Shown here piece after piece: positions 44,233 to 56,115 of a stretch of DNA of 64,000 bases; the first letter of the stretch is position 1, and each line of letters opens with the position of its first letter. Location: contig OX291543.1 of the NCBI GenBank assembly GCA_946406115.1, forward strand, positions 26,500,815 through 26,564,814, written 5' to 3'. The notes below the pieces were generated by a model, which was not told the origin of the DNA, ran no database searches, and saw only the letters and a list, made by a program, of their open reading frames with translations. The position numbers and the translations under genes are program-made. Source of the DNA: Apoda limacodes. Taxonomy: Eukaryota; Arthropoda; Insecta; Lepidoptera; Limacodidae.

Positions 44233-46969
44233 TAGGGCTGCCATCTCTAAAACCGGCCGCCAAGGACCGAAAGGGTAAAAGCCCTGGATTTTGGGGCCTT
44301 GACCCCGGACATTTAAATATTTTTTATTCACTTTTAGCTCTGTTAACAAAAATATTTTACTCCCTACTTGATTGAAAAAAACATAAAATTTTAAGGCTTT
44401 TTCGGATGAAATAGGGTGTTTTACTCTTTATAGCGAGGTATTTGTGAGTAATAGAGTAACTTTTTTAAAATTATTAATATCTTTGCCTTTTCGGCTCTTT
44501 CTTTAACCTTCACTTAACATAAACAAAATAAATAAACCTCATATCAATTACCCAGTTAGTAAAATAAAATAACTGTTTTCATTGCTGTTTTATTTTCTAT
44601 TTTTTTTAATTCTTAAATCCCCAATCAGGAAGTTATTTATTATTTATAACTGAGGAACTAAGGAACTGTTTTTTTTTTATTTCTTTAATTATTTATTAGC
44701 AGTCGTACATGTCTATTTCTTTATATTGCAATCAAACAAAATACAATTTGCTGATGAAACAGTTCATCGAACTATTCAACAAAATTAAATCAGTCTTTCG
44801 TTTTTATATAATTAATACCTTAAAATGTTTTAGTAATACTTAAAGTAATAAAACAAAACGTCTTTAAAAATTATGTAACAAGGTTAACTAAATTTAATCA
44901 AATTCAACAAAACAACGTCTTTACTAAAGAAACTTGTAGCTATATTATAGTCTTTTAAAAAATTAATTAGTATTTTAACAAAAAACAGTATTTTTAAAAG
45001 TAGATTATACTACATAAGAGATTTAATTCGAGGGACTAAGTTGGATTCCGAGAGCAGCGAGGGATTCTAAAGTAGAATCCTGAGCGGAGCGATACCTGTT
45101 GGCATACTCTAATTTTTACCATTGACTGCGAGAAAATAAAAAGTACTAAATTTTACTTACTTTTCAGTTACTATATTAATATTTTAGTACATATTCGGTA
45201 ATTACCGGGTAATAAGAGAACAATGACATAAACCAACCACGATAACAATTAAAACCTAAAAAAATAATTATTTAGGTTCAATAGAAAAAACCAACTAGAA
45301 TTGGCGGGGTATGTTTTTTTTAATTGTAGGTGAAGTTCTATGAAATGGCTCTATTTAGCCAGCCAGTAGGTTCGTACAATTCGCGCTTGTTCCCAATTCA
45401 AAATGTTTTTATTAACTCAGTGGGTAAAAGTGAGTTTTATTCACTGTTATCGATGAATGCTCTTTTTCGAGTGGCAATGGTAAGAAACATTTTACTTAAT
45501 AATTCTGATAACAATCTAGTTATATTTTTCGGTCTAGTTTAATAGCCTTCAGAACTTCTTTTTAATAAATAAAAAGTTATAAAACTCGGTGCAGTCTTTA
45601 TAGTCTCTGAAATTGATTTTAATTTTAAGTAGTGACGAGACTGTTTCAAAATTCAATGAATTCCTTTCTTTTATCCACTTTTGAGTCAATGCGCATAGGG
45701 CAATTGGTGTATGATAGGGCATTTGGTGTTCTAAAGAATCGCAACCATAATTGATTTGCATTTAGAAGTTTATCTTCTTCGCTGAGATTTGGACAGAAAG
45801 ATTTTAAACCCACTTATCTATCAATTTTTAGTCAAAATAATGTTCTTCTCTTTAAAAAAAAAACAATAGTGACTTCGATGACAGCCCATAGAGTATTTTC
45901 ATATCAACTCGGCAAATACATCCAGTTAAATTTATCAATTTGTTTTTAAGGCTACATCCTACCTTCAATGTACGTTTTCATTTTAAAAGATCAGTTTTAC
46001 AGCTCATGTTTTATGTTCTCGTCGTTTTTATTTAAAATGCTTCCAACACTTAAGGGCACAAATCTTTCTTTGATTCTGTCGTTAATTTATTAGGTCCGAG
46101 AATATTTCGGGTTTTTAGCACATAATTATAGCTTTTTTCTAATTTATCGATTGTGCTGTGCAAGATATGCATAACGGAGTGGATGAGTGGTCTTTGAATA
46201 TTGTTGAAGTAGTTGCAAAATAAGTTTTCCTTGTTAAAATAAGGAAAATATGACTGGCAGGCTTTGTATACCATTTGTTCGTTAAATATTTTAATCGCAA
46301 ACAAAGGAGTTTCTGACATTTCAATACAACAAAACACAAAATATAAGAAACCAAGCAAGTTCTTCAAAAATATCTACATTTTTTGTGACATCAAGTTCGG
46401 AAGACCTCCAAATTCGAGCAGCTGAAGGCGCACTTGTTTATAACGCAGTTGGCCATTTCCTTGGATTGTACTTGCGCCTACAATTGTGAAAAATTCTCGG
46501 GGTCAAAAACCGCAAAAAAACTGTCATGTAGGTAATCTTACTAAAACTACAGTAATAGCTACAGGAGTAGTAGTAGTAATAGAGAGGCTGAAAGCCTTTT
46601 GTCGATTGCCGAACTTACAAACGATTTACAAAACATACCATTTATGAGCGCGGCTACTGATGCCAGAAACCATGGAAACACAAAATTATTTCCTTTGGTA
46701 ATTCAATATTTTGATCTAAAGAACGGAATCACGACGAATATCCTTGAAGTAGAGACCCAAATTAAACATCTGAGACCATTTCAAAACTGATTATAAACCA
46801 TCTTCACAAATATTTTTTTGTGGCTCCCTTGTGAAGTTTGATCAGAAATCCGGACTTTAATTGCAGTCCGGGTTTCACCCGGACTACAGTCAATACCCCG
46901 CCCGGACGCTCCCCGGACGCCCTCCAAACTAGGACAAATCCGGGGAAACCCGGACGGATGGCAGCCCTA
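44233..46969 (+). mobile_element. hAT-superfamily DNA transposon, inactive, 2737 bp
   Basis: The element has perfect 13-bp terminal inverted repeats (TAGGGCTGCCATC at 44233, its reverse complement ending at 46969). It is flanked by an exact 8-bp target duplication GTCCTGGC at 44225-44232 and 46970-46977. An 8-bp duplication with TIRs starting TAGGG is the hAT hallmark, and decayed hAT transposase codons lie near the right end. Subterminal regions are rich in short CCGG/CCCGG words (gtccgggtttcacccggact), possible transposase-binding repeats. The interior 44.4-46.3 kb is AT-rich with no intact frame. Confidence 0.85.
46388..46790 (+). pseudogene. hAT transposase fragments
   Basis: Two pieces in different frames. 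The first (about 46388-46490) reads SSEDLQIRAAEGALVYNAVG. The second (about 46575-46790) reads EAESLLSIAELTNDLQNIPF and AATDARNHGNTKLFPLVIQY, followed by FDLKNGI. These match the region of hAT transposases that carries the first catalytic Asp (the TDAxNHG context) and the stretch just before it. Transposase would cut and paste the element through its TIRs. The zinc-finger N-terminus, the rest of the catalytic core and the C-terminal dimerisation domain are absent. The two pieces are separated by stops and a frame change, so the gene is dead. Confidence 0.75.
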
Positions 46970-47010
46970 GTCCTGGCTGAAGGTTAATCTTTCGACTGCA
47001 TCTTTGTTAT
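46970..47010 (+). mobile_element. Continuation of the tRNA-like sequence after the hAT
   Basis: The target duplication GTCCTGGC is followed by tgaaggttaatctttcgact, which continues the sequence broken at 44232. The downstream end is not clear. Confidence 0.5.
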
Positions 47011-48394
47011 GAAAATATTTATTTACAATGACATTAAAGATTATAGGATAAATAATGTGTAAGTGAAGCGTAGTATTTATATTTATTACCTATGAATTTA
47101 TTTAGCTAAATATAATTTTTGAGGGAAAATACAAAGGAAAACCGGATAAATAAAGTTTTGATTATATTATTTGGATTTTACTAGTAGATTCGAAAGAAAA
47201 CTTAACTCAAGCGTTTGTAGGCAATTTAAAATTTTTGGACAATAAAATAAAAGGAACTTTTCTTTTAATTTCTCAATACTTTAAAAAGAATAACTCACTA
47301 GGTCATCGTTTTATTTTTACATTTTTAGTTGCTACTTTTTTTTTCTTGTGATAGGAATACGTCTAATAAACAGGATTTATTGTATCCTTCAAACTCAAAA
47401 TTAGATCATAGAAGATTTTGCTAAAGCCCTAAAGTGTAAAATATTTTGTTTTAAAAAAATAAATTGAGTATGCCCTAAACGGATTCATAGGTAAAACGAC
47501 ATACTTTAGTTTTTAACTGAATACCTTCCCATATATTTTAATATTAAAATTACATACTAATATATATTAAAGAAAAATATTTTTTAAACAAAAAGGTATA
47601 AGCAGTTATATACAATTGGTTAAACAGGCTATGTAACACCAACATAAAAAAAAACAATAACCTTGTTATACATCTACGCGCTACAACGCTACGTAGCTCG
47701 TCGTAGACCTCGAAGACACAGATCGATTTGCGGCTACAAGTGACAAAGTTTTTCAAGATGGCGTGTCCCCTACGGCAGGGGGCGTAGGGGGATGCTCATA
47801 TTTTTTACTGTCGGCCGGGGTGAGCAGCGGAGCCGATCGCGACATAGCTCTCCACTCACTTGGCCTCTTAAAAGCCTCTATTCCTCTTAGGGACGACTCA
47901 GAGATTCATACAGTCACAGTCGTGTCTGAATTACTCATCGGAGGGAGAAGTAAATAAGGCTGTCTGTTTATGTATCAAAGTGTCTTTTTATATCAAGGAA
48001 TACCGGCCTAATAACTTATATAAACGTTATTTATTTTATTTTCATGCTGTGGAGGAAAATCGATTTATTTAGATGATAATTTCACACCACAAATAATTAT
48101 GTAATTGCAAATGGCAATGTCAATAAATTAAATATTGCTTAATGACTTTTATGAAATAATATTATATAATATTATTATTTATTATTATATTATGTGTCAA
48201 TAATTAGGTTAGTAAAAATTAACAAATATTTTAAGTTCTCATTCAAAAGACAAATATATATTTCAGCGGTTATAGGACTTTGAGAAGTCAGTTTACAGAA
48301 AGATACGTTCACAACGTTAAATGTCGATGCATTAATTTACTACACAGTAAAAATTTTGCAATCGTTAAGTTTTAAATTATCAGCTTATAGGTAT
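47011..48394. other. Non-coding stretch with a GC-rich block at 47757-47960
   Basis: The block contains aagatggcgtgtcccctacg, ggggcgtagggggatgctca and gccggggtgagcagcggagc. The frame at 47763-47957 (ALHSLGLLKASIPLRDDSEI within) is not recognised. Unlike its surroundings the block is GC-rich, so it may be a transposon fragment or an unidentified exon. The remainder is AT-rich. Confidence 0.3.
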
Positions 48395-48720
48395 CGCCAG
48401 TATTGCCAACCTTCATACGTCCCCACTATTGGAGCACGGCCTACCCTCATAAGCGAGGGTGATTTGGGCCATAGTCCACACGCGGGCCCAGTTCGGATTG
48501 TGGACTACACATACGTCTTATTTTTTTTGACGTATGCAGGTTTCCTCGCAATGTTTTCCTTCACCGAAAAGCGAGTGGTGCCAGTTAACTTGAGAAATTA
48601 AGAAAAGACTTATTGGTACACGCCAACCAAGACTTATTGGTACACGCCAACCCCGGGATTCGAACCTCCGCCACTTGGGAGGTGAAATAAAATTTAAATC
48701 CCTAGGCCGCCACCGAATTT
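48395..48720 (-). mobile_element. tRNA-headed SINE (minus strand) with internal 24-bp duplication
   Basis: On the minus strand the head carries a perfect B box GGTTCGAATCC (plus-strand ggattcgaacc at 48657-48667). The body, read on the plus strand, has ttgggccatagtccacacgc, aggtttcctcgcaatgtttt and ccttcacc, the conserved body of the family seen at 0.5 and 19.2 kb. Between head and body gacttattggtacacgccaa (start 48607) is repeated exactly at 48631, a 24-bp direct duplication. The frame on the plus strand at 48356-48601 is a by-product of the SINE. Confidence 0.7.
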
Positions 48721-50454
48721 ATTATAGCTTATGAGTATGCATGGCAAAAAATTAGCACAAAACTCTCTACGAATCCATATTCTTTTGTCAATGATGACAG
48801 ATACAATTAAACCCTAAATTAAAGTAACAAGTTTACTTACCTCAATTATACTGTTGTACCTAAGTGGACGAAGTCTGTCTGTCCTATGTCTTCTTAGGGG
48901 ACCTAAATTACAGTTAAAACTGAAAGAGGACATAAAAGGTAGGGACAGGAATCAAACCTTGAGTAGTAATACAACCTTGTCAGTATGGTCCTCACTAAAC
49001 AATGATATCATCACTTTTACTCTTAACACTTTTTATATAAGTACTCGTAATGTTTATTCCAACGCAATACTACATTACCTATAAGCGTTTTTTTTATATA
49101 ATTAACAAATACATTATTATTTTTAATTTGTGCAAATTTAAAAATTAAAAAATATGACAATCAAAAAGTAGAGTGTTGCCAGAAACACAAAAACGGGTTG
49201 CGTTCGGAACATAGCGTTTCGTGCGTAAGGCGCGGCAACGGTACAAAACACATATAATTATCAATTTTCGTCCAATTTTCAATTTGGCCTAAAAGAAAAA
49301 CAATACAGTAACAATATCTATGGTAGCAAATATAAGGAGCTCATCAAATATGCTTTGCCTAATAACATTTACCGCAAACGTCAACAGTCAGTAGATAAAC
49401 TCCTGTATCTGCGGCGAATTAGCGAAGCCGAGAGCAAATAGCCCGCGGGTACCGACCATGGCTCTTAAGGAGAAAGCAGCTACTAAACGTTCGCTTACTA
49501 CTGCATTGACTTACAGTCAATGAAGTTTACTTCATTTTTAAGTTTTTTCTTAAACCGGTTAAATTGGCTATTCAAAACTATTTAAGAAGAAATTAGAATC
49601 TTTTGTTACTGGAATATTTTTTTGGAATTTTTAATAATCGAGATTTATAAGTTTTCGAAATATTTATAATGTTCTATCCAATTATACAGAACAACATATG
49701 GAATTTACCCACACATTTTTTGTTTGATTTTCAGACATTTTCTTTTCATATTATTTTTTTCTTTTACTTTTGACGTATATTCTGATTTTCTGTTTTTCCA
49801 TGCATTATGCATCGTGAAAAAGTCATCAACGAAGGTCCGAAGTTTTAACCCACATAATATGCCGTTCGACTACCCTAGCTTTCCTAGCACTACTAAATAT
49901 GCTAAACTAGAAAGTCCAATTAGATACAGAAGTAAAATGAATATGTTATCTTGAAAATTGTAACATTAAAAAACATATGACCACATCTTCTATTAATCAT
50001 AATTCTGCTCACTATATCACAACAATTTAAAAAAAATTACATTAAAATTTGCTATTACCTAAAGTTACAAAAAAGTCAGATACGACCTGCTAGCTTACCA
50101 GTATCAAGCCGGAGACTTTGTACACAAATCCGGACTGGCCCACAAATTAATTTCATATAGCCTGCAGGCACGCCGGGCGGAGAAGGGGATGTAGATGTGG
50201 TTGATTTTACGTACCTACAGACACGTGCAATGTTACGGATAACTATGGTATATCGTGATATAAAGGTGGTTTTGTTAATCAATGGGCTTCTTATATAAGT
50301 ATTTTCTTATAACGAATTGTTACTAAGTAATTTGGGCAGTCATGTAAGACGAACGGATTGAAAAAATAGAAAATTCTCTATTAGTGCACTGGATTTGAAA
50401 ACCAAAGAGGATATAATCACTACGTAGGTAAAATTTAAAAATTCAGAATATTAT
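48721..50454. other. Non-coding stretch with one unrecognised frame
   Basis: The plus frame at 49724-49954 ends in NPHNMPFDYPSFPSTTKYAK and KMNMLS, and a strong acceptor-like tgtttgattttcag precedes it. The first part is Phe-rich and low in information; no family is recognised. A GC-richer patch at 49390-49470 is also unassigned. Confidence 0.3.
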
Positions 50455-50672
50455 TGTCGCAGCCGTCTGGTTAAATTTGCTAGTTATTTGGGCGTCCAGG
50501 CAGATCGTTAAATATGGAAGAGTAATTATCATATAACTGAATAGAATATTATATGAAATTTGACTGGAACGCATCTACGTTAACACAAGAGAACTTGAAC
50601 CTGATCCAACAAACATGACTTGACGATCTGCCTATCCAATTAACTGGCTAATTTAACTAAATGGCTGCGACA
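50455..50672. mobile_element. 218-bp MITE with TIRs of about 50 bp
   Basis: Begins TGTCGCAGCC and ends GGCTGCGACA. The inverted arms run inward through ctggttaaatttgctagtta and ggcagatcgt on the left and their reverse complements on the right, with scattered mismatches. There is no coding capacity. The target duplication is not clear (possibly TA), so the superfamily is unassigned. Confidence 0.75.
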
Positions 50673-50914
50673 TAATCACTGAGTGTTGAAGACTGGCAGT
50701 TAGTAAAATTAAAAAAAAACATGACACATCAATATGCTAGTTTTTCTTTTCATTCATTTACCCCTAGAAGCGGCTAAATTTGAGTGTCGCGGTGTCAGGT
50801 CAAAAGTTTCAAAAACTGCATGTGCCACTAGCTTATGAAATAAAATCTAAAAACAATTTTAGTACTATAAGTTGAAGTGGATAACAAGAACAGCATTGGG
50901 TAATGTAAAAAAAA

Positions 50915-51135
50915 TATAAATAAATTATTTTTACCGGACTATATACCGGGTATATATGTTTGACCTGTATGTATGTGAGACTCTATATTCCCTTGTAATT
51001 ACTAAACGGCTAAACCGATTTTAATAAATTATACGTTGTAAGATTCGTCTTAACCAGTAGAGTGTCATTATTAATTTAAAATTTATTACTAAATTAAAAT
51101 TATTAGAAATCAAAATGGCGGATTTTGGCGCCTAA
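50915..51135 (+). repeat. Common lepidopteran repeat fragment
   Basis: tgtatgtatgtgagactcta, aaacggctaaaccgatttta, cttaaccagtagagtgtcat and aaaatggcggattttggcgc are characteristic of a widespread lepidopteran interspersed repeat. The ends and class are not resolved. Confidence 0.5.
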
Positions 51136-52789
51136 TTGCTTTTCAGTTACTAAGATAACCTTTTGTTTCTTTAATCCGCAGTCGAGTTTTTTTAATGTTT
51201 CAAATTACTTTTTACTTGTTCGCTTAGTTCAATATAAGTTAGCTTTTGCTACACATTATAATTATATATGATAAGCATATTTGGAAATCTTAAAAAATAA
51301 TATGCCTACATTCAAATCTAAGAAATTAGTATGCAGAATAGGTAGAAAAGCCAATTTATTTTTTTCTGCTAAACAACCCATATTATCTTAATGTGTTACA
51401 ATAATAAAAGTGTATTTATGTTAAGATGAGAGCTGAATTAAACTTTAAAATCAGTAGGCTAATGGAATTAAAATGTAAAAAAATGCTAAGTTTCATTCTT
51501 TTCGATAAAGCTAATGTTAAAGTTTATAATTAATTTGAATCAGGACGCCACTATTTGCTACGCTTAATAATAAAACTGTAATATATATGTATAATTTCTG
51601 TGTTTTATTAAAAAATAAAAGACACCGTAACTGCAATTATTTCAGCTTTATTTACTGTTTTCAATGTGAACCAATAAAATACAGTAAACTAAATTAAAAA
51701 CATAATAATTTAAAGACAAGGTTCACAAAATTATAATAAATAGCATACTTAGTGACATCCTTAAAATCAGCTGTTGGGTTTGTCTTAAATTCTGTTATTT
51801 TAGTATTTACTTAATGCTTACATACTTTTCAGGCTTTCTGGTGATACTGGCTTAGCACCTCTTAGTACTTAGTATTGTGTTACACCAGATACGTGAATAT
51901 GACAATATATGATATTTGGGGTAAATTGGCTAAGGTTTAAACATAAATATGTTTAAATATGTTGATTTGAAAAGTTTTAAATTTTATAGATAATATTTAA
52001 ATAAAAATAATTCAATATTGCATATTATCAAACACTGTAAACGTTAGTAGTATAATTTTGCTGTTAAATAAACACTTATTTCTATTTATATTATACCATT
52101 TAACTTACATAATCAATAAATCAGTATGATGAATTAAGTATACTCTTCTCCATTGGTAGTCTTCTCCATCTAATTGTTTATAAAAATTGAATGTGCGTTC
52201 AATCCAATCTTCCCATGCCGACACAATGGGACCAGTATGGTGGAACTCTTACGTCAAACTGTGCGGATTCAAACCATTGTTTTGAGCGTTTTGTTCTTTT
52301 TGTTTTAAGACCCTTTGTCGTTTTCAAAACATGGCTCGGCGAAAGATATTTTTTGTTCTACAAATGATAGACAATGTTTATTTTTTCAAATAATATTTGA
52401 TTCAGATTGAAGTAAGCTGGTAAAATCAGTAAAATAGGGGAATATATTTACCATACATTATAATCAATGACATTAGTTGTTTAAGTTTTTAGCATTGAAC
52501 GCAAGTGTAGGAGGCAAACAAGTTGTAGTGATTACGGTGCGATTCGTAAATAGGTCCTTGATAACTGAGTAAAAAATATATTTCGAAGTTACCAACTCAT
52601 CGCATTATAAAGGACTTGCTTACTTAGTGTGTACTTGATAATCAGTTTCCAAGAGGAATCTGGCTTTGTAAACTAATAATCCGATTATATTTAGGTCAAG
52701 ATGGAACTGCCAAAATGGTATATTGGCGAAGATCCTAAACCTTTGTTAATAAACTCTAGCGAACCCTGACAAACCAGATTCCTCGATTA
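51136..52789. other. AT-rich non-coding stretch
   Basis: No recognisable frame or repeat. The stretch near 52140-52330 is slightly GC-richer and might be the decayed far end of the LINE that follows, but I could not read protein from it. Confidence 0.3.
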
Positions 52790-53360
52790 CAAATATTTTA
52801 TATGTATGCGTTCCATATACTTCTACAAAGTCGGTCGTGAAATAGTCTGTCCACCTGGTAGGTGTCTGTCCACCGTCTCATAACGTCTTCAAGTCCATGG
52901 TCGGCACTCGAAAACCTAACCTCATCAGTTATCGGATCCACTAGTAATGTGGCCTACCTGTTGTTACTGTAACTTGCGAACCATTCCAAATGTGCTAGAG
53001 ACTGTATCTTCAACGTATTCTCTTTACTATGAATTTTATCGCGCAACGAAACATCCAGCACAGCTCCCTCCATAGTTCACTGAGCGTCTTTAAGCTCATT
53101 TAGTAGATCAACAATAACAACAGCACCTACGCCAACAGAGACCATGTTTATGTTACAAAAGTCATCACTAGTTAGATCGTTATAGGCACTGAGGTATTTG
53201 TACTTGCGTTGTTGTAACAAAAAGTTTTTGCGCAATTTTCCGAACGCTGCCCAGCCGAGTTATATTCTTCGATTCACCGCTTCCTCAAAGTAGGACTTAC
53301 CAAACTGCACTTCTTGTTTTAGATAAGTATATTTGTCAACAGCTTTAAGAATAGCATTCA
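52790..53360 (-). pseudogene. Decayed RTE-type LINE, C-terminal part of the RT ORF
   Basis: Read on the minus strand from about 53350: VDKYTYLKQEVQFGKSYFEE, AVNRRI, a stop, LGWAAFGKLRK, then after a frame change MEGAVLDVSLRDKIHSKENT and, further on, RRWTDTY. The order VDEYxYLG, NRRI-LGWAAFGKLR, MERAMLGVSLRDKI and RWTDDL is the conserved region after the RT core in endonuclease-reverse transcriptases of RTE-type LINEs. Stops, frameshifts and lost segments show it is long dead. The RT core and endonuclease are not visible in the adjoining sequence. Confidence 0.65.
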
Positions 53361-54183
53361 GATAGGGGTATATTGGATACCTATAAAATATTCTTTTGAA
53401 TTATGTATAGAATGACGCATACATAAATGTTTTGCCTATAAAGGAATCCTTTGATCATTAGAGAGAGACAAATAGTACCTATACCTGTTGTGACGTATGT
53501 ATAGACATCATAACTACATATGTCATTATCATAAAAATGTAATTCGTGAGTATTTTTAGCCGAAAACTTTAGCCTTTAGTCCAAAAAACAATTACTTTAT
53601 TATCGATAGCCAATACATAAAGATAAGATTAAATTCGAGAATTATATAAAACAACACATATAATATACCTACAATTTGTTCAAGAAATATATATGCACAA
53701 ATAATTCACGGATAAATTTTTAAGATGAATTTGATTGGCTAAAAAGACATAAATATGTAGGTTTAGTTGTGAGTGTACATTAACGCGTATCAATCGGGTA
53801 TATCTAAATACGCGGATCCAGCAGAAATAGGTATCCAATCACTGCGTTACGCTTCATAGCATTTATGCAGTCGTTAAGCACTTAATGTATGCAAGCGGCC
53901 GTCTAATTGGCCCAGAATACTGACTGACCAACTTATTTTTAATTTTTTTAACTATAAGAATGTTGATAACACGCACGAGAAAATTAAGTATCTATGTATC
54001 CAATTAACATCCATGTACAAATATTTAACTTTAAAAAAAATCTAAAGAATTCTTAAAGCATCTTTGCATCAGAAAAGTCCATTATTGAGTTAGTTGAGCG
54101 GTCACTGTACTTGGGGACGCTTAGAACACTGGCGTTAATTGCGTGTTGCTGACCACTGAAAATATAATCATTATATAAATACA
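53361..54183. other. Non-coding stretch, nothing recognised
   Basis: AT-rich sequence between the decayed LINE and the minisatellite. No frame or repeat structure is supported. Confidence 0.4.
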
Positions 54184-54549
54184 CGACTTTTTTTCATAAA
54201 CAAGTAAAGATAACTCCATGGAACAAATAACGAGTTACTCAAATAAACGACTTTATTTCATAAACTAGTAAAGATAGCTCCATGGAACGAAAAACGAGTT
54301 ACTTAAATAAACGACTTTATTTCATAAACAAGTAAAGATAGCTCCATGGAACAAAAAACGAGTTACTTAAATAAACGACTTTATTTCATAAACAAGTAAA
54401 GATAGCTCCATGGAACAAAAAAAGAGTTACTTAAATAAGCGACTTTATTTCATAAACAAGTAAAGATAGCTCCATGGAACAAAAAACGAGTTACTTAAAT
54501 AAACGACTTTATTTCATAAACTAGTAAAGATAGCTCCATGGAACAAAAA
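54184..54549. repeat. 64-bp minisatellite, about 5.7 copies
   Basis: Units start with cgactttatttcataaac at 54184, 54248, 54312, 54376, 54440 and 54504, each exactly 64 bp apart; the last is truncated at about 54549. Units differ at only a few positions, and the first is the most diverged (ttttttt run, taactcc). Each contains agctccatggaac. There is no open frame across units. Confidence 0.95.
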
Positions 54550-55971
54550 GTATTTCGAAAACATTTTCTATACGCAAAAATAATTAAATAAGTAATTAAA
54601 TACGCTTTAATGTTTATTTGACTTTTATCATAAGTTATTTAGGAAATATTGTCGCCTAAGTAACAGACTAGTTATTTTTGCTCATCAGTGTTTCTTAAGT
54701 TAACCGTGTAGAACTCTTAATTTGTAATTAGTAGATTTAAATTTATCAAAGACACTCGCGATGTTCATTTTGATTTAATACTGTCTTCAAATAATAAAAA
54801 ATCACTTGTTTAAAAAGTCTCATAATTTTTTTATATAAACAATCCACAAACTAAACGTCCACACTAGTTAATATTGTGCAAATCACAATGTCTACTTTTA
54901 AAAATAAAGAGTCGAGTCAGTGTAACGTTGATTACATGTTATAAAGCTTATCTGTTGCCCTCGGTTTTGCTCGCTATATAAATTCGTAATGGTTATAGGT
55001 TCTGCTTCAATAAAACATTGATAACTTTTAACATACTACTTACAGCATTCTTCACTGTCTGCAATGCGACAGTGTAATGGGCATGAGTTACTTTGGTATT
55101 TTTAATGCAAAAATGGAACATATTAACAAATATATAAACACGCATTACCAATTTTCCCCTCCATAATATTATTTTGATCCACCCACAATACAAACATTTT
55201 TGAGATGAACTTATGTTTGTATTGAACCAAGTTTTCGATGTATGTAATACGTACGTAAGAAATTTATCTATTGTGGACATACTTGTAGTACAAGCCTTGT
55301 TTCGTTTGAAACTAGATGGCGCTGTTCAGAAATATTGATTCGAATAAGAAAAATTAAGCAAGTGATCACTGCTAAGCGAGCTATTACTGTTTTGAATTTT
55401 AATTTTAACGATTTGTCTATCAATATTAAAAAATAAAAAAAAAATGTTGTTTAAAAATTACAATTAATTATTGCTTTTAATTGCATTTAACAAGAACTCC
55501 ATTTGATAATTTTGTAAATTAGAAGAAGCAATGGCTATTTTATTTATTTCGCATGTAAATAACCTAGCTATTTTACATGAGTTACCAATTCCTATTTTAG
55601 GGCTGTCAAAACCAAGCCCGCTCCCTCACGAATTGATAAAATAGCTTCGACGCACAAGTATACTCACGTAAACGATAGAGATCGTGACAAAAGGCTGAAA
55701 ATCCTCGACTGCTCTTCACCTAAACGCTTTAACTATGTCCCGACCCCATACTTCAGGACTGCTCACTCCACTTGTCTCCAAAAACCCGTGAATAATACAT
55801 GGAATTTTATTCCCAATTACAGGTAGATAAGGGATAACTTTGCGTACATGGGGCGAGATAATGATGGCACTTCAGCCAATGGTTTTGGTATTGCTTGTAA
55901 TTGGTGGCTCTCATGTAAAACTGCAGCACGTGCCACCCCTATGTATCCAGTTCCATACTATTAAATACTTA

Positions 55972-55975
<4 letters not shown>
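54550..55975. other. Non-coding stretch, nothing recognised
   Basis: AT-rich. The minus-strand frame at 54993-55280 (FCIKNTKVTHAHYTVALQTV within) has no known domain. A slightly GC-richer part at 55600-55950 is unassigned. Confidence 0.35.

Positions 55976-56005
<30 letters not shown>
55976..56005. repeat. (AT)n microsatellite
   Basis: About 15 AT units. Confidence 0.95.
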
Positions 56006-56007
<2 letters not shown>

Positions 56008-56034
56008 TATACTAGGTTATTTGATAACTATATA

Positions 56035-56115
56035 AATACTGCGTTGGCTTAGATTGTAATGAAATGCCTAGCGACCCAAAGAGAACGTGTTCGATTTCCG
56101 ACTAAAAATTGTTTA
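56035..56115 (+). repeat. tRNA-like segment (SINE remnant)
   Basis: ctgcgttggcttagattgta and aacgtgttcgatttccgact have the layout of a SINE head with a B box, but no tRNA fold closes around them. Confidence 0.35.

Noticed and set aside
46050..46367. 105-codon minus-strand frame within the hAT element
   Set aside because: It lies opposite the transposase side of the element and has no transposase or other motif.
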